Positions 1 to 10,459 of a stretch of 64,000 nucleotides of DNA are shown here, piece by piece. The stretch comes from Coccinella septempunctata. Lineage: Eukaryota; Arthropoda; Insecta; Coleoptera; Coccinellidae. The stretch lies in assembly GCF_907165205.1 (NCBI RefSeq), contig NC_058189.1:69773815-69837814 (forward strand). The letters are read 5' to 3'. The number at the start of each line of letters is the position of its first letter. Positions within the stretch are counted from its first letter, which is position 1. Made by a program: the position numbers and the translations under genes. The notes under the pieces were generated by a model that saw nothing but the letters and a program-made list of their open reading frames with translations, ran no database searches and was not told the origin of the DNA.

Positions 1-348
1 GAGATTTAGCTAGTCAAGGAATAAGGGTAGTAACTATAGCTCCTGGTAAGATTTTTTTGTGTTGTATTCGATTTAATCTAATTTCAATACCATCAAATTA
101 AAATACAGGTATAAGTTGGCAGTTCATGAATTTGCTACATAAATTATTTTGCAACAGGGCTTTTTAGGACACCACTGTTGGAGGAATTGCCAGAAAAAGT
201 AATTGCTTCTTTAGAGAAGTCTGTTCCTTTTCCTTCCAGATTAGGGGACCCAAAGGAGTACGCTCATTTGGTGGAAAGTATCATCAGGAATCCGATGTTG
301 AATGGGGAAGTTATAAGGTTGGACGGCGCCATCAGGATGCAACCTTGA
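1..348 (+). CDS. HSD17B10: 3-hydroxyacyl-CoA dehydrogenase type-2 (HSD17B10/scully), last two exons
   Basis: This is the C-terminal end of a mitochondrial short-chain dehydrogenase that oxidises 3-hydroxyacyl-CoA and, in animals, is also a subunit of mitochondrial RNase P. Exon 1 (1-45, cut by the window edge) encodes the end of a Rossmann strand, GIRVVTIAPG, and stops at a GTAAG donor at 46. Exon 2 starts after a CAG acceptor at 158 and restores the Gly codon. It encodes LFRTPLL..LP, the SDR loop after the PG motif, then VPFPSRLGDPKEYAHLV and the family-typical ending GEVIRLDGAIRMQP, stopping at TGA 346-348. The intron is 112 bp. The NAD site and catalytic Ser-Tyr-Lys lie upstream of the window. 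Other SDRs end differently, so the assignment is fairly firm. Confidence 0.87.
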
Positions 349-367
349 TTTGATTGTCACATTTCAC

Positions 368-373
368 AATAAA
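368..373 (+). terminator. polyadenylation signal of the HSD17B10-like gene
   Basis: A canonical AATAAA lies 20 nt after the stop codon, giving a very short 3' UTR. The position fits the end of the gene; no transcript evidence was available. Confidence 0.6.
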
Positions 374-439
374 ATTATTGAAAGTACTACAGGATTGTAT
401 TAATCTCACAGTTCTCAAGAGACTGCCATAAAAAACTCT

Positions 440-690
440 GAGCAAGACGGCACAAAAACACGGCGCTTTACCTATGAGTGCTTTGTGTTCCCCCCCGGGT
501 TTTCACACCAGCAGATTCGAACTAACAGTAGAGGTAAAAAGTGGCAAGTTAGGGAAAAAAAGGATCGGCATTCACCCCTGAGTTCGTTCTGTTCCCCAGG
601 GTTTTCACACCAGCAGAGAATCTTACTAACAGTAGGGGTAGAACACAAATTTTGGCAAGGATGGGTAAAGGTGGTCTAGAGGATCGGTAT
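440..690. repeat. dispersed two-part repeat, copy 1
   Basis: This block consists of two related halves of about 110 bp. Each contains GGGTTTTCACACCAGCAGA followed by ACTAACAGTAG and a GGTAGAA/GGTAAAA stretch. The same two-part block recurs at 2840-3085 with scattered substitutions, which shows it is a dispersed repeat. The ORF across it is repeat sequence and not a gene. On the minus strand, GTTCGAATC resembles an RNA polymerase III B box, but I see no matching A box, so a SINE origin is open. Confidence 0.6.
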
Positions 691-699
691 CAACAATTA

Positions 700-1490
700 T
701 ACCCACCCATGTTGTGAAAAAAAAAATATATAATTCGTTAAAACTTTGTGAAGAAACTGAACCAATTGCTGCGGGAAAAAGAAAAACTTCTCTATGACAA
801 TAATATATATTCAATATTATGCATAATATTTTTACAAAATTATATTAATTTAGTCAACAATAATTTAAATGATATCTATTTGGCACATTGTATTGTTAAG
901 TAGATATTGATCTATTTTTACACAATAAAGATAGAATATATACTTCAAGTGACTCGTACAAGTTTTATATAAACTTTTCAATATTGTCAACAAGTAAAAT
1001 ATGTATTCTACAACAGCCACTTTATTTTGATTATGATATATCAAATCTTCAATCTTGTATAGAAAAAATAATTCTTGATTCTCATGATTTTTTATGAAAT
1101 CCTATAAGTGTGGATCATTCAAAAGAACAATAATAAACGGAATGAAAACAAGTGTGAACGTATGAAAACATGGTTTGACAAGAAATAAATCCTGGGAACG
1201 AACAAAATGATGACAATTCGTTTATAAAAAACTCAACAGCAGTCGATTCATCATCCGAAGGAATCACAAGCAAATTTAATTACATAACCTCGTTCTTTTC
1301 CGCACGCATGCAATACACTTTTAGCCTGAAACAATAAATCTGACGTTACCTCGTAACCATTTGATACAAATGAAATAAATTTTAATCCTAGTGAAGACGT
1401 ACAATAATAAAAATAAATTGCGCTAACAAATTAATCGAAAGAAACGTAAGAAATATACACACGATAGACAATGACATTTTAAGCGTTCTT
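700..1490. other. AT-rich stretch, probable 3' UTR/flank of the PLEKHG-like gene
   Basis: No gene is visible here. The stretch separates two convergent genes. On the minus strand an AATAAA (1026-1021) could end the RhoGEF transcript, about 470 nt after its stop, but several AT-rich alternatives exist. Confidence 0.35.
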
Positions 1491-1496
1491 TAAATG

Positions 1497-2385
1497 TCAT
1501 TCAAACCTACCAACCATAGCTTTAACCCAACTCTTAGCTGGAACAGTTTCCGTTTCTTCGTTTGTTTCTTTGTCTTTAATTTCATTGTTATTATTAGTCT
1601 TTATTGTCTCATTTGTACCAATGTGTTTGTGCCCGTTTTTTAAATGAGTAGGTTTCACTGGGATCGGGGGAGGCGCCTTATTAGGCCTCTTTATCAGAGT
1701 TTTCCTCTCCGAGAGTCTACTATCGGATTTACTGGTAGAAATGTTTGATTTTGTGACGTTTTCGGCAATCGTCCTTTCTAAACTTTCAGTTTGTTTGACG
1801 ATGTATTTATTTTCGGTACTTCTGAAGCTGTCCTGCTTCAAAACGAGCGCACCTCTTTCGTCCCTCACGTATTCTTCCACTAAACGGTCGTCTAGGATGC
1901 TCTCGTAGTAACTATCATCGTTTTGACTAGAATTAAAGGAGCTAATCGATAAAGTCGACTGTTCGAACTTATCCGCGCGACTAGAAACGCAGCCGTTGTT
2001 CCTCTCCATCTGGCCGGTATCGTCAAGAGACATCGATTTTTGGAGGCGGTTCTCGATCTCGTCGAGTACGTCGTTCTCGTTGATGGTCATGTCGAGTCGC
2101 TCGGGCTCGTCCGACAGCTCGCCGTCGACCTTGTCTTGCGACAGCAGACTCGTGCGGCTCGCGTTCAGGATGAACTTCTGCGGATCTACGTATTCCGGGT
2201 TGGCGATGCGCTCGCCGGTACTCCTCGAGTTCTGCTGTTGCTGCTTCCAGATCGGCGCGCTGGCCTTCTTCTGCTGTTCGGACATCAGGGTTCTTATCCT
2301 CTGCAGCAGGCTGACCCGTATGGCGGACTTCCTGTAGATCTTGTGGTCGGGATGATCGGTATCGTCGATGTGAGAGGTGAGATCG
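1497..2385 (-). CDS. PLEKHG-like RhoGEF, most 3' exon found
   Basis: This exon follows a clear acceptor (polypyrimidine then CAG, next base at 2385) and completes an Asn codon begun by the exon ending at 4857. It encodes a low-complexity cytoplasmic tail: a basic segment (KIYRKSAIRVSLLQRIRTL), a Q-rich stretch, acidic and Ser-rich regions, and a proline motif RPNKAPPPIPVKP that looks like an SH3 ligand. It ends SWVKAMVGRFE at TGA 1497-1499. A good donor (GGTAGGT at about 1510) lies just before the stop, so an alternative isoform could continue downstream. No catalytic domain is present; the tail probably serves regulation or scaffolding. Confidence 0.75.
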
Positions 2386-2474
2386 CTGCAACAAATACTT
2401 GGATTAATAACGTGTTAATTCGTTGATGTTTTTGTGAATCTATGATATATCACAGTTTTACTTTTCATATCTAC

Positions 2475-2655
2475 AGGGCGAGTCTCCGACTTGTATGTAT
2501 ATTTAAACAGTATATTCTTGAAGTTAAAAGAAGTGCTTTTCTCCTTCACCATTTTTTTCGATTCGGCCTAGTTAAAAAGATTTAGGTATTGTAAGTTTTC
2601 TCAATGACATATGTCACCCCTGAAGTTGACGTTTTTTCAAGCATTAAATATACTA
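2475..2655. repeat. member of the GAGTCTTTGACTCGTA repeat family (diverged)
   Basis: It shares an ordered set of motifs with 37602-37838, 57170-57850 and 61507-61645: GAGTC..GACT at the edge, ATATTTAAACAGTA, AAAAGAA, CACCATTTTTTTCGATTCGGCC, then AAAAGAT and a closing CACCCCTG. This copy is the most diverged and has only one end. No ORF; probably a piece of a DNA transposon. Confidence 0.5.
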
Positions 2656-2839
2656 TTTTTACCTTGGAAATAAGCTACTATATTAGACAATCAAGCATAA
2701 ACTCATCTTTTCCATTCCATTTTGAGAACGAAGTAGTATTTATAATAAAATAAATGAGTGACCGCAATTTCGTTGGCGATAAATATTTAAATGTTCTTCT
2801 GTTGATTCCACTTCCGATAATAATAACGAATTCAGCTTG

Positions 2840-3085
2840 CAACGGGCAAGACGGCACAGAAACACGGCAGTTCACCTTTGAGTGTTTTCTGTTCCCTCCC
2901 GGGTTTTCACACCAGCAGAGATTCGTACCAACAGTAGAGGTGGAAACTGGCACAAGTTAGGGGAAAAAAAGGAACGGCAGTTCGCCCCTCAGTGAGTTCT
3001 GTTTCCCCGGGTTTTCATACCAGCAGAAAATCTTACTAACAGTAGGGGTAGAACACAAATTTTGGCAAAGGTTGGGTTGGGATAA
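2840..3085. repeat. dispersed two-part repeat, copy 2
   Basis: Second copy of the block at 440-690, in the same orientation and with the same two-half structure and order of motifs. Short insertions and substitutions separate the copies, so they are not a recent duplication. Confidence 0.6.
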
Positions 3086-3655
3086 TGGGGGATTAAAATT
3101 TTAATGGAGCATGGACCTTCTTGGAACTAGGTATATGTACGAGAAAGCTAAGGTCGTTGAACGCCAGGTGTCGGCATCAATTTATTGAGTGTTTCGATGC
3201 GGCGACTAGATTTCAAAAAGATTCCGTGCTTCATTTGGTCGGCATCGTGGGTTGAGTTATGCGATATTGATGAGTTCAAACAAGGGCGAAACGATTTCTC
3301 TCGGAAATGATCAATGAGCCATTGTCTCACTGGATGAGAGTTCCATTTAGTTGGAAGTTGATGAGTTCCTCTTGTGGAAGCTTGAGTATTTAAAAATGAT
3401 TTTAAATTCAGTAAAGCTTACAGATCTTTTTTAAGAGAAATGGATTGGTAGAAGGAAGCCGATTGAATGGCCACCTCGCTCCCCAGACTCCACATCTTTA
3501 GATTTTGTCGTTTGAGGACATTCAAAGTCGGTTGTGTGTAAATACACAGTCCCGAGATGTAGAAGTAAGAATACGCATAGCATGCAGAGAAATTCAAGTT
3601 GAAGTTTTTCAAAATAATGAAGGAATGATAGCGCCTCAACAGGGGGGTAATTAAT

Positions 3656-3990
3656 AATTTGCCATCGTCCGGACAACTAAATGGAGAACCGAAGAAGAGC
3701 AGATGCTAACCATGGTTTCGCTCACATTTAACCTCGTCAGAGCAACACAGTTCCTACTCCGATGGAGAAACGCTTAGAATTGATGGACCCTAATTAAATA
3801 CGCCGCTCGAGTACTACTCAGAAGCTACTACCAGTATTCAATTAGGGTCGGTCAATTCAAAACGTTTTCTCATCGGAGAAGGAGTTGTGTTGCTCTGACG
3901 AGGTCAAATGAGACCGGCGTCTGCTCTTTTTCGGTGGAACGTTCTCCGTTTAGTTCTCCCGACGATTGCAAATTGGCCAGTTCAATTCAT
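3656..3990. mobile_element. palindromic MITE, copy 1
   Basis: A long imperfect palindrome. The left arm (ATCGTCCGGACAACTAAATG ... GAGCAACACAG) is the reverse complement of the right arm (CTGTGTTGC form ... GACGATTGCAAATTGGCC), and the inner part (GATGGACCCTAATT / AATTAGGGTCGGTC) is also inverted around a loop of about 50 bp. Copies lie at 18702-18960 and, as one arm only, at 63756-63915. No coding capacity; a foldback-type MITE is the simplest reading. Confidence 0.7.
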
Positions 3991-4019
3991 CCGAATTGAA
4001 CTGGCCAAAGCTTCTTTTT

Positions 4020-4800
4020 ACATTTTTTCAAATTAACAGTTGCTCACCAAAAAAAGTTCTGCAGAAGAACAGGTGGCAGTGTTCCAAAAAAAATATCACC
4101 CTGTAGATCTTTTATCGAAATTGCCATGTCACGTGGTGAGAACTCTAAAATGTAATATCTATGCCAAATTTCAGTTGAATATCTTGTGAAGTGTAGATAC
4201 TATGAGAAAAAAACTTGAAAAAAATTCAAACTTCAACACTCTGTATCTCGAAAACGAAACGTTTGCGACCCCATGTTTATGGGACTTTTTTTTTTCTTGA
4301 ACTCACTTAAGGAATCTCCCCTTTTCGTTTGTACGTTCAATTTAGGAACACCCTGTAAATCGGCATTTGAATTAATTCTTATTGTGTTCCAAAACGTGAG
4401 GGCCTAATTTAAGACTATAGGTTATATTTTTCACCACAAAGTAATTGACATTTCGAAAATGTTTTATAGTGAAAGGTTTTTCATTATTTTCATGTTTTAT
4501 TGCAACTCTTGCTGTCGTTACTATTCTATACTTTTTTTTTAAGTTTTCGGAAGTATATACTAACAAAAAAGGTCAATTGTGTGGAATTTTTGATGAGGAA
4601 GTGGAATAACCTTTAAAATAAGGTTTCACTCAACCCCTGTTATCACGCTCACAGGGTTGATACGAATTTATTAGAACCCACCGTATAAAATGTCCCCGTA
4701 ATGACCAAAGTTTACCTCTTTTTGCATTTTTTTCTGATTCTGCATGGGGCAGAGATATTAAAGGTTTTACCTCTTCAAATTGACACACCGTATGCACAAG
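4020..4800. other. intron sequence with short repeat ends, no gene
   Basis: I see no gene. Two copies of ACACCCTGTA/CACCCTGTAG flank about 260 bp (4110-4360), a motif that commonly marks ends of small insect repeats. The section 4560-4800 contains nothing I recognise. Confidence 0.3.
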
Positions 4801-4856
4801 CCGAAACTTCACCCCGTACAAGCCTCCGGCTCGAACCTACTACTGAAATAACTCAC

Positions 4857-5502
4857 TTTTCTGGCTGATCCTCCGCGCGAACGCCGGGGCTCTCCTTCAC
4901 CGACTTGTCCAGCACGTGCCTGTGGTAGTTCTCGCTGCCGCCCTGCTCGTTCAGCTGGAACGACCTGGGCAGCGAGTCCGCCTTCGCGGGCAGCTTGGCC
5001 TTCGCGTCCTCGCCCTCCGTCCAGACGCCGGGCGTCGGCTCGCTGTCCCTCAGGGCGCGCCTGTTCTTCTTCAGCTTCTTGAACTCCTCGTTCACGATGT
5101 CCGACACGATCCTCTCCAGGTCCGTGCGGCGGGCGGCGCCGTCCCCGTCCAGCTCGCAGAGACTCTGGTCTTTGCCGGGCGGCGTCGAGGTCAGGCTCTC
5201 CGTCGATTCCATGGCAGCCTCGCAGAAGTTCTCCGAGTCGGACAGGTCTGTGTAGAACTTGGAGGCGGCCTTCTGCTTCTTCAGCTTGGTGATCTTGTGC
5301 GGCAGCGTCTTGGCGGTGTATTGGGGTATGACGCCCGGCTCGGATTTCCGCCGCCAGTTGGTCAGGGAGGGGAAGGAGCGGTCCTGGGAGGCGGCGCGGC
5401 GGTTGGGGGCCTCCGCGGTCTTTCTCGTGCGGCTTCGACGTTCCAGGTAGTGGGGGGTGTTGCTGGAGTGCTTCAGCGGGGTCCATTTCTCCTCGGTCTC
5501 TT
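4857..5502 (-). CDS. PLEKHG-like RhoGEF, exon after the PH domain
   Basis: The acceptor CAG precedes 5502 and the donor AA|GTGAGT follows 4857. The exon has 2 + 214 codons + 2 nt, matching phase 1 upstream and phase 2 downstream. The sequence is GC-rich, unlike the surrounding introns. It encodes a basic linker after the PH domain (EEKWTPLKHSS, LTNWRRKSEPGV) and a probable short helical segment, DLERIVSDIVNEEFKKLKK, followed by a Ser/Pro-rich region. No enzyme motif is present; it is likely a regulatory, phosphorylated tail. The long frames on the opposite strand are shadows caused by the high GC content. Confidence 0.8.
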
Positions 5503-5542
5503 CTGGAAAAAAAAAACAGTGATCTTAGCGATGATATTACTA

Positions 5543-7003
5543 CACTGCGCAAAAAAACTAACGCACATTCTGAAAATCTCAATTTTAATGAAAGTTAACT
5601 CTACATTGACTTTATAACTTATTTTTTATGTTCTCTCGGGAAGGTTTTGAACGAAACAAGACACATCTTATATGAAAGAAGAGAAATGAACAATTTTCAA
5701 AATACTGAAATGCTGATAAGTGATTTAATACTTGGTATTTCCACCCCTTGCGTTAATTACAGCTCGGCAACGACGGTTCATACTCAAAATGAGTGATCTT
5801 GAAATGTTCTGATCTAATCCTGCCCAGATTTCTCCGAGTTGGATTCCTAAGTCATTAAGAGTAGCTGGATGATTTTCTGAACTTCTCAGCCTTCTATTGA
5901 GGTTGTCCCAAACCTGCTCAATCGGATTGAGATCTGGACTTCTTGCTGGCCATTGCATTCGAGAGACTTCAACCTCTTCAAGGTACTCCTGAACGATGCG
6001 CGCACGATGGGGTCTGGCATTATCGTCCATAAAAATGAAGTTTCCACCAATGTATGGGGCAAATGGCACTACATGCTCTTCAAGAATGTTCTTTATACAC
6101 TTATCAGCATTCATAGCTCCATTATCAACGACCACTAGGTCTGTGCGAGCAGTCAAAGATATTCCACCCCATACCATAATCGATCCTCCCCCGAAACCAG
6201 TAGTATTCAGGAAATTGCACTGAGCATATCTTTCATGTGGTCGTCTGTATACAAGGGAATGTCGATCACAATGGTAGAGGCAGAATCTAGACTCATCTGT
6301 TAAGAGAACTCTTTCCCAATCGGCCTCTTCCCAATGGATATGCTCTCTAGCAAAATCCAAACGCGCCCTTCGATGGGCTGGGGTAAGAGCTGGGCCCCTT
6401 GCCGCGACACGAGGCCTTAAATCATATTCTCTGAGGCGATTTCTTATTGTCTGAGTGTTAATTTGCACCTTATGAGTTTGCTCAAGCTGAATTCAAAGGA
6501 GGCGAGCGGTTGCAAACCGTTGTTTCAACGAAGAAACTCTCAAGTAACGTTCTTGAATGGCAGTTGTTACCCGTGGTCTACCCTGTCCTGGTCTTCGGAC
6601 ATTCATACCTGTCTCCCTGAATCGCTGCAACATTCTGGACACACTTGTATGGGAAACTCCAAACCTTTCTGCAATTCTTGTGTATGTCCACCCTTCTTCT
6701 AGCAAAACTACCGCTTGGGCACATTCCTCTTGGGTCAAATTGCGTGTTTCGCGTTGCATAGCGATCGAGTGTAGAAAATCAAACGAAAGAAAAACTATTG
6801 ATCACTAGAATTGATCGAGAACAACTGATTTTAGAATGGAGCCAATACATTCAAAATCTGATAATATCATCTTTTTTTTATTCCTGCTGGGAAACAACAT
6901 CTGTATTGAAGAAAACCGTTGAAAGTGGATAACATATGCATGCATAATTCTGATAAGAATAATCATCATTGAGAACACCTTCAGTTGTAGAATAAATTTG
7001 AGA
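5543..7003 (-). mobile_element. Tc1-like DD34E transposon, copy 1 (right end lost)
   Basis: The left end starts CACTGCGCAAAAAAA after a TA at 5541-5542 and matches the copy at 59582-61100 closely. Similarity stops near 7003, inside the final 100 bp, so the right terminal repeat is missing. It sits in a RhoGEF intron about 40 bp from the exon ending at 5502. The transposase reads on the minus strand. Confidence 0.85.
5725..6759 (-). pseudogene. Tc1-like transposase with one in-frame stop
   Basis: This encoded a DDE transposase that cuts and pastes its own element. The N-terminal half has a paired-like helix-turn-helix (GWTYTRIAERFGVSHTSVSR), followed by an AT-hook-like GRPRVTT. The catalytic half has the three acidic residues in TDESRF, MDDNARPH and LNPIEQVWD, with 34 residues between the second Asp and the Glu (DD34E). 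A TGA at 6493-6495 replaces the CAA of the sister copies, and the frame is unchanged on both sides. The single lesion makes this the best preserved transposase of the three, but it cannot yield full-length protein without readthrough. Confidence 0.88.
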
Positions 7004-7185
7004 GATTTGAGAGGTAATTTTACAATTACCTTGTGGCACAAAATACTGTCTCAACTCATAACCCAGATACCACACAAAACCTTCAAAAATGAATATTAAA
7101 CAAGCTATAAGACGATGGCAACTCGGCCACTAATCCTATCCAAGTGAGTTATTATGTAGGCAGGTATATTACATACTTTACGTAC

Positions 7186-7414
7186 CGATTTCATTGATGT
7201 CCTGTCCCAGCTGCATCACGAGTTGCCTGGCGTGGTTCGGTATGACAGCGCTGTAGTTTTCCAATATCACTCGTTTGATCTGCAACGTCCATTCCCGCTT
7301 GTGCTGAGGAGATCTGGCCCGTATGGTACATTGCAGCCTTGGATTGTCGAACGGTAATACTTGAAAGGATAAGGGTTCACCCCTCACTTGCTCCACCAGC
7401 ATCAAATTGGAACA
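7186..7414 (-). CDS. PLEKHG-like RhoGEF, C-terminal half of the PH domain
   Basis: Bounded by an acceptor (TTTTTGCAG before 7414) and a donor (ATCG|GTACGT after 7186), phase 0 in and phase 1 out. It encodes CSNLMLVEQVRGEPLSFQV, then LQCTIRARSPQHKREWTLQI with the conserved Trp of the PH C-terminal helix, and KRVILENYSAVIPNHARQLV, an ending diagnostic of the PLEKHG1/2/3 group. The domain binds lipid or the DH domain and steers membrane placement of the GEF. Confidence 0.88.
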
Positions 7415-7504
7415 CTGCAAAAATAAAAAATAAAGTTGTACTCACATTTACTCCATTCAAGAATTATTGACATCTCGATTATGGCTGACTTATAGACCGA
7501 TAGA

Positions 7505-8330
7505 TAGTCGATGCACCAACACCCCTTAAAACGAGTACTTAACTAAGTGTCGTTTAAAGTTAATGTACGCTTAATTTTATTCCCAGTTGCACGACTGTGG
7601 CTTAACAGAATCTTAAGTAAGGGGCCCTTAAGTTTTTATATCTAGTGATATTTCTGTTTTTTATTTTGGTGCAACTTCATCCTAGTTCAGTAAGGCTATT
7701 TCATTGGTTGGCCGGTTTCCGATGATCGTTGTCATTTCATTAACCTAACTTTATTGTCCTGTCAGCTGTCTGTCACTCAGTCAGTCAAGGATTGTCAAAT
7801 AAAGGGCACCTTAGTTTATATAAGTTCATACAACACTTTCTTTGTAAGGTCTTGTGTGAATTTGTTTTATTAATGTTGGTTGAAGAGGAACGTGAAGAAA
7901 ATGTCCTTATTGTCCTTGTTAGTACGAATATGATGAATGATTGCAAAGCAAGTGGTGGTAATCTACAAAGGGCACTCAACTTCTCAACAGAAGAAAAGAG
8001 TTTTTTGCTAACTATAGTATGTTTTGGGACACAAAATTGAAAATTGGCATAACAATGAAGGCGAAAGAAAAGGCTTGATATTCAATAATGAATGCATTCA
8101 ATTTTGAAAATCCATCAAAAATGGAAGTTCTGCAGCCAGTTCAACAAATTATTCTAGGTTAGAATCCCGCCCTCAAATATTTAAGTGATCATTACAGGAG
8201 AGCTTAAATTTAAGTTTAGCTTTAGCCATTTAAATGTCACTTAACAGTTGGTGCAACGTAATTTAAGTTAAGAGTTCATTTTAAGGGACACTTAACACTA
8301 AGTATTATATGTTCGGTGCAAAGGGGTCTA
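7505..8330. mobile_element. TTAAG-rich inverted-repeat element, possibly Harbinger-related
   Basis: The ends are inverted: CACCCCTTAAAA..GTACTTAACTAAGTGT on the left and AAGTGT-type motifs reading outward as CACTTAACACTAAGTATTAT...AAAGGGGTC on the right. Several TTAAGT/ACTTAA and TGCAAC/GGTGCAA motifs lie near both ends. A + strand frame at 7785-8040 includes EEEREENVLIVLV and, near its end, NFSTEEKSFLLTIV, which resembles the Myb-like protein of Harbinger elements. The frame is too short to be functional. The family assignment is tentative; the inverted structure is clear. Confidence 0.5.
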
Positions 8331-8339
8331 ATTGTATCA

Positions 8340-8880
8340 ATTTTAAATGCTGATTGATGCTGATTAATTTGCTCTGAATTTGATTATAACTTCAGTTAAA
8401 ATAGTTTTTTAGGTTATATCACAAATTACAGAAAAACTTCTTTTCTGTGGATTATTCTCATATATTTTAATTCTGTGATTGAAACTACAGAAATGTGCGT
8501 CTGAACTTTCTAAGGGATGTCAATAATCTTCGAATGAACTACAGTTGGACTCAGGTGTTCTTTTACTTCTTATTATTAGATTCGGACCACGGATTTCCGA
8601 TGTTCTGTGCTCGAATATAACCTAATCACAAATCAATGACAATAATCTCCAGCGTAATTTTCGATTACAATAAACTTCTTCAGAAAAAATACTGGCTGAT
8701 TTTTGCTCAATTCCCAACTCTAACTTGATAAATTATATCGAATCTGAAAAATAACCACAAACGGGTACAGTACAAGCTATAAGCACTAGGATCAAGTAAC
8801 AAGAGTTGTCGCCCTTTGGTCCAAGCACTGAATATCAACCACCTGACGAGTTGAAACCGACAAACGAAAATCCCAGAAAT
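8340..8880. other. intron sequence, nothing recognised
   Basis: AT-rich intron between two RhoGEF exons. I see no open frame, repeat or RNA gene I can support. Confidence 0.4.
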
Positions 8881-8891
8881 CACCCACTCAC

Positions 8892-9203
8892 CATGATATG
8901 AAACTTGTAGGCCAAGACTCCGCCCTGTTTGCTCTTGGTCATCAAGAACACCTTGTCGAACAGGAACACGTGTCTTCTACCCCTTGCGCCCACCACTCTG
9001 AAGGTTCCTTCAGCGATGAGTTCACCGAGGGCCGTTAGGGCCGGTCCGTTCCAGCCGTAGAGCTGAGACTGGATCTCTTGGACGCGGACGGCGTGCTCGT
9101 GCTTCCTCTTCATTATGTTGATGTCCGAGGCTATGCCGGTCATCGTGGTCAGGGCCAGGTCTACCACATGTTTGTGCTCGGGTTCGCACTGCTTGGAGAG
9201 TCT
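8892..9203 (-). CDS. PLEKHG-like RhoGEF, end of DH and start of PH domain
   Basis: Exactly 104 codons between a TTTTCAG acceptor and a CATG|GTGAGT donor. It encodes the last DH helix (RLSKQCEPEHKHVVDLALTT, with IASDINIMKRKHEHAVRV) and the PH start: QLYGWNGPALTALGELIAEG, then FRVVGARGRRHVFLFDKVFL and MTKSKQGGVLAYKFHIM. The LYGW..L..LGEL...GTF and FLFDK..L.TK patterns are typical of PLEKHG1/2/3. It is the most informative exon of the gene. Confidence 0.92.
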
Positions 9204-9343
9204 CTGAAAACGGAGGCAGTGGTCAGTGACATTTTCTGTCAAAATTGGCATAAAAATATGGCAGCAGTCGTTGAGTAACTTTGACCATAGAATATTTCGA
9301 TATCTGAATGACATTATGTGTGTAACCTCTAAAGCATTTCTAC

Positions 9344-9611
9344 CTGGAGCAAAAGATGGTATTTGAGGATTCTTTGGACGGGTTTCAGCAAATATGAGCC
9401 CAAAGGCAGGGCGTGTCCCAAAGCGAGTTGCTTCTCCCTGAATACCGGAACCATTTTTTCATCCCTGGTCAGTTCCCCGATGACATCCATGGTGCGTGGA
9501 TAGTTCTGACAATACTCATGGTATACTGAGAATCCTGAGTCGTTCTGGAGAAATACGTTGGCTATTTTGGTGGAATTTCCTTCGACCTTCCTCAGTTGTT
9601 CGAGAAATTTT
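9344..9611 (-). CDS. PLEKHG-like RhoGEF, core of the DH domain
   Basis: It joins in phase (1 nt + 89 codons) to the exons at 9857 and 9203. It encodes the middle DH helices, including YHEYCQNYPRTMDVIGEL, and the signature helix LGSYLLKPVQRILKYHLLLQ, which contacts the Rho GTPase and drives nucleotide release. The intact LKPVQRI..Y.LLL pattern argues for a catalytically competent exchange factor. Confidence 0.92.
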
Positions 9612-9759
9612 CTGAAAAAACGTAAATTTCAATGTTCTGAAAAAATATTTGAATTGTTTCTTTTTGTATATTTGAGTCAGGTCAACCAACAAATTCCCAA
9701 ATAAAGAAAATTGATCTCAGCATGAGAATTATCATTAACAATCTAATTAATCAACTCAC

Positions 9760-9857
9760 TTGTTGAATTCGAATATTTCCTCGATATTACTGAACAACGC
9801 ATCAAGATGTGGAGCCAAAACACAATCAGGTTCCGACCTCCATCGCTTCAGGTATCC
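9760..9857 (-). CDS. PLEKHG-like RhoGEF, DH domain second exon
   Basis: A 98-nt exon, acceptor TTTCTTTCAG and donor CAACAA|GTGAGT, phase 0 in and 2 out. It encodes GYLKRWRSEPDCVLAPHLDA and LFSNIEEIFEFNK. The FSNIEEI..FN pattern is the conserved DH helix following CR1. Confidence 0.88.
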
Positions 9858-10271
9858 CTGAAAGAAAAACGAAAAATTTTTAAAGGTTCAAGAATCACAC
9901 CTACACAATTTGAAATAAATCTAGAGGAAAAATTATTCGCTTGTGAGTGATTAGTAGCTTCTACCACAGATAAAAGTTACTCATAGATAGATGCTTCTAC
10001 TTTGAAATTCTTCTGAAATCGAGGCTGGGTATATAACTGTTAAATTAGTCTTCGAATGTTTGGGTATAAGCCAAAGACTAAGTTCTTCTTACAATATATC
10101 AGCCTTCAAAATTCTAAGAACTTGACGACAAAGATGGAACTTTATAAATGTGCATAAAAATATTAACATCGATGTTTTTCGAACATAGTCATTTTCTGCC
10201 AACCCTATGCGAAAGGCGTGATGCGAAAGCATAGATGAACCAGAGAGAACAGGTTGTCTCTGGATGAACTA

Positions 10272-10452
10272 GGGTTGCGTTCACAACATAGAGATATAAG
10301 AGATTATGTCTATGGTTCACAAACTTACTCCGTCCAGTGGATGGAGTATGAGTATGACCATGCTCATAGAGCATTTTCCGAGAAAGAAAAAGTACGTTTG
10401 AGAACGCTTCGAGAAATCAGAGCTTACTCAGAGTAAGTTTGTGAACGCAACC
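10272..10452. mobile_element. 181-bp MITE flanked by TA
   Basis: Ends GGTTGCGTTCACAA and TTGTGAACGCAACC are inverted, with TA on both sides (10270-10271 and 10453-10454). The interior carries ACTTACTC/GAGTAAGT inverted motifs and no gene. A TA duplication suggests mobilisation by a Tc1/mariner transposase. Confidence 0.65.
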
Positions 10453-10459
10453 TAGGAAG

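Noticed and set aside
4916..5617. 233-codon + frame opposite the RhoGEF exon
   Set aside because: A shadow of the GC-rich minus-strand exon 4857-5502; residues are Leu/Val/Gly-rich filler without motifs.
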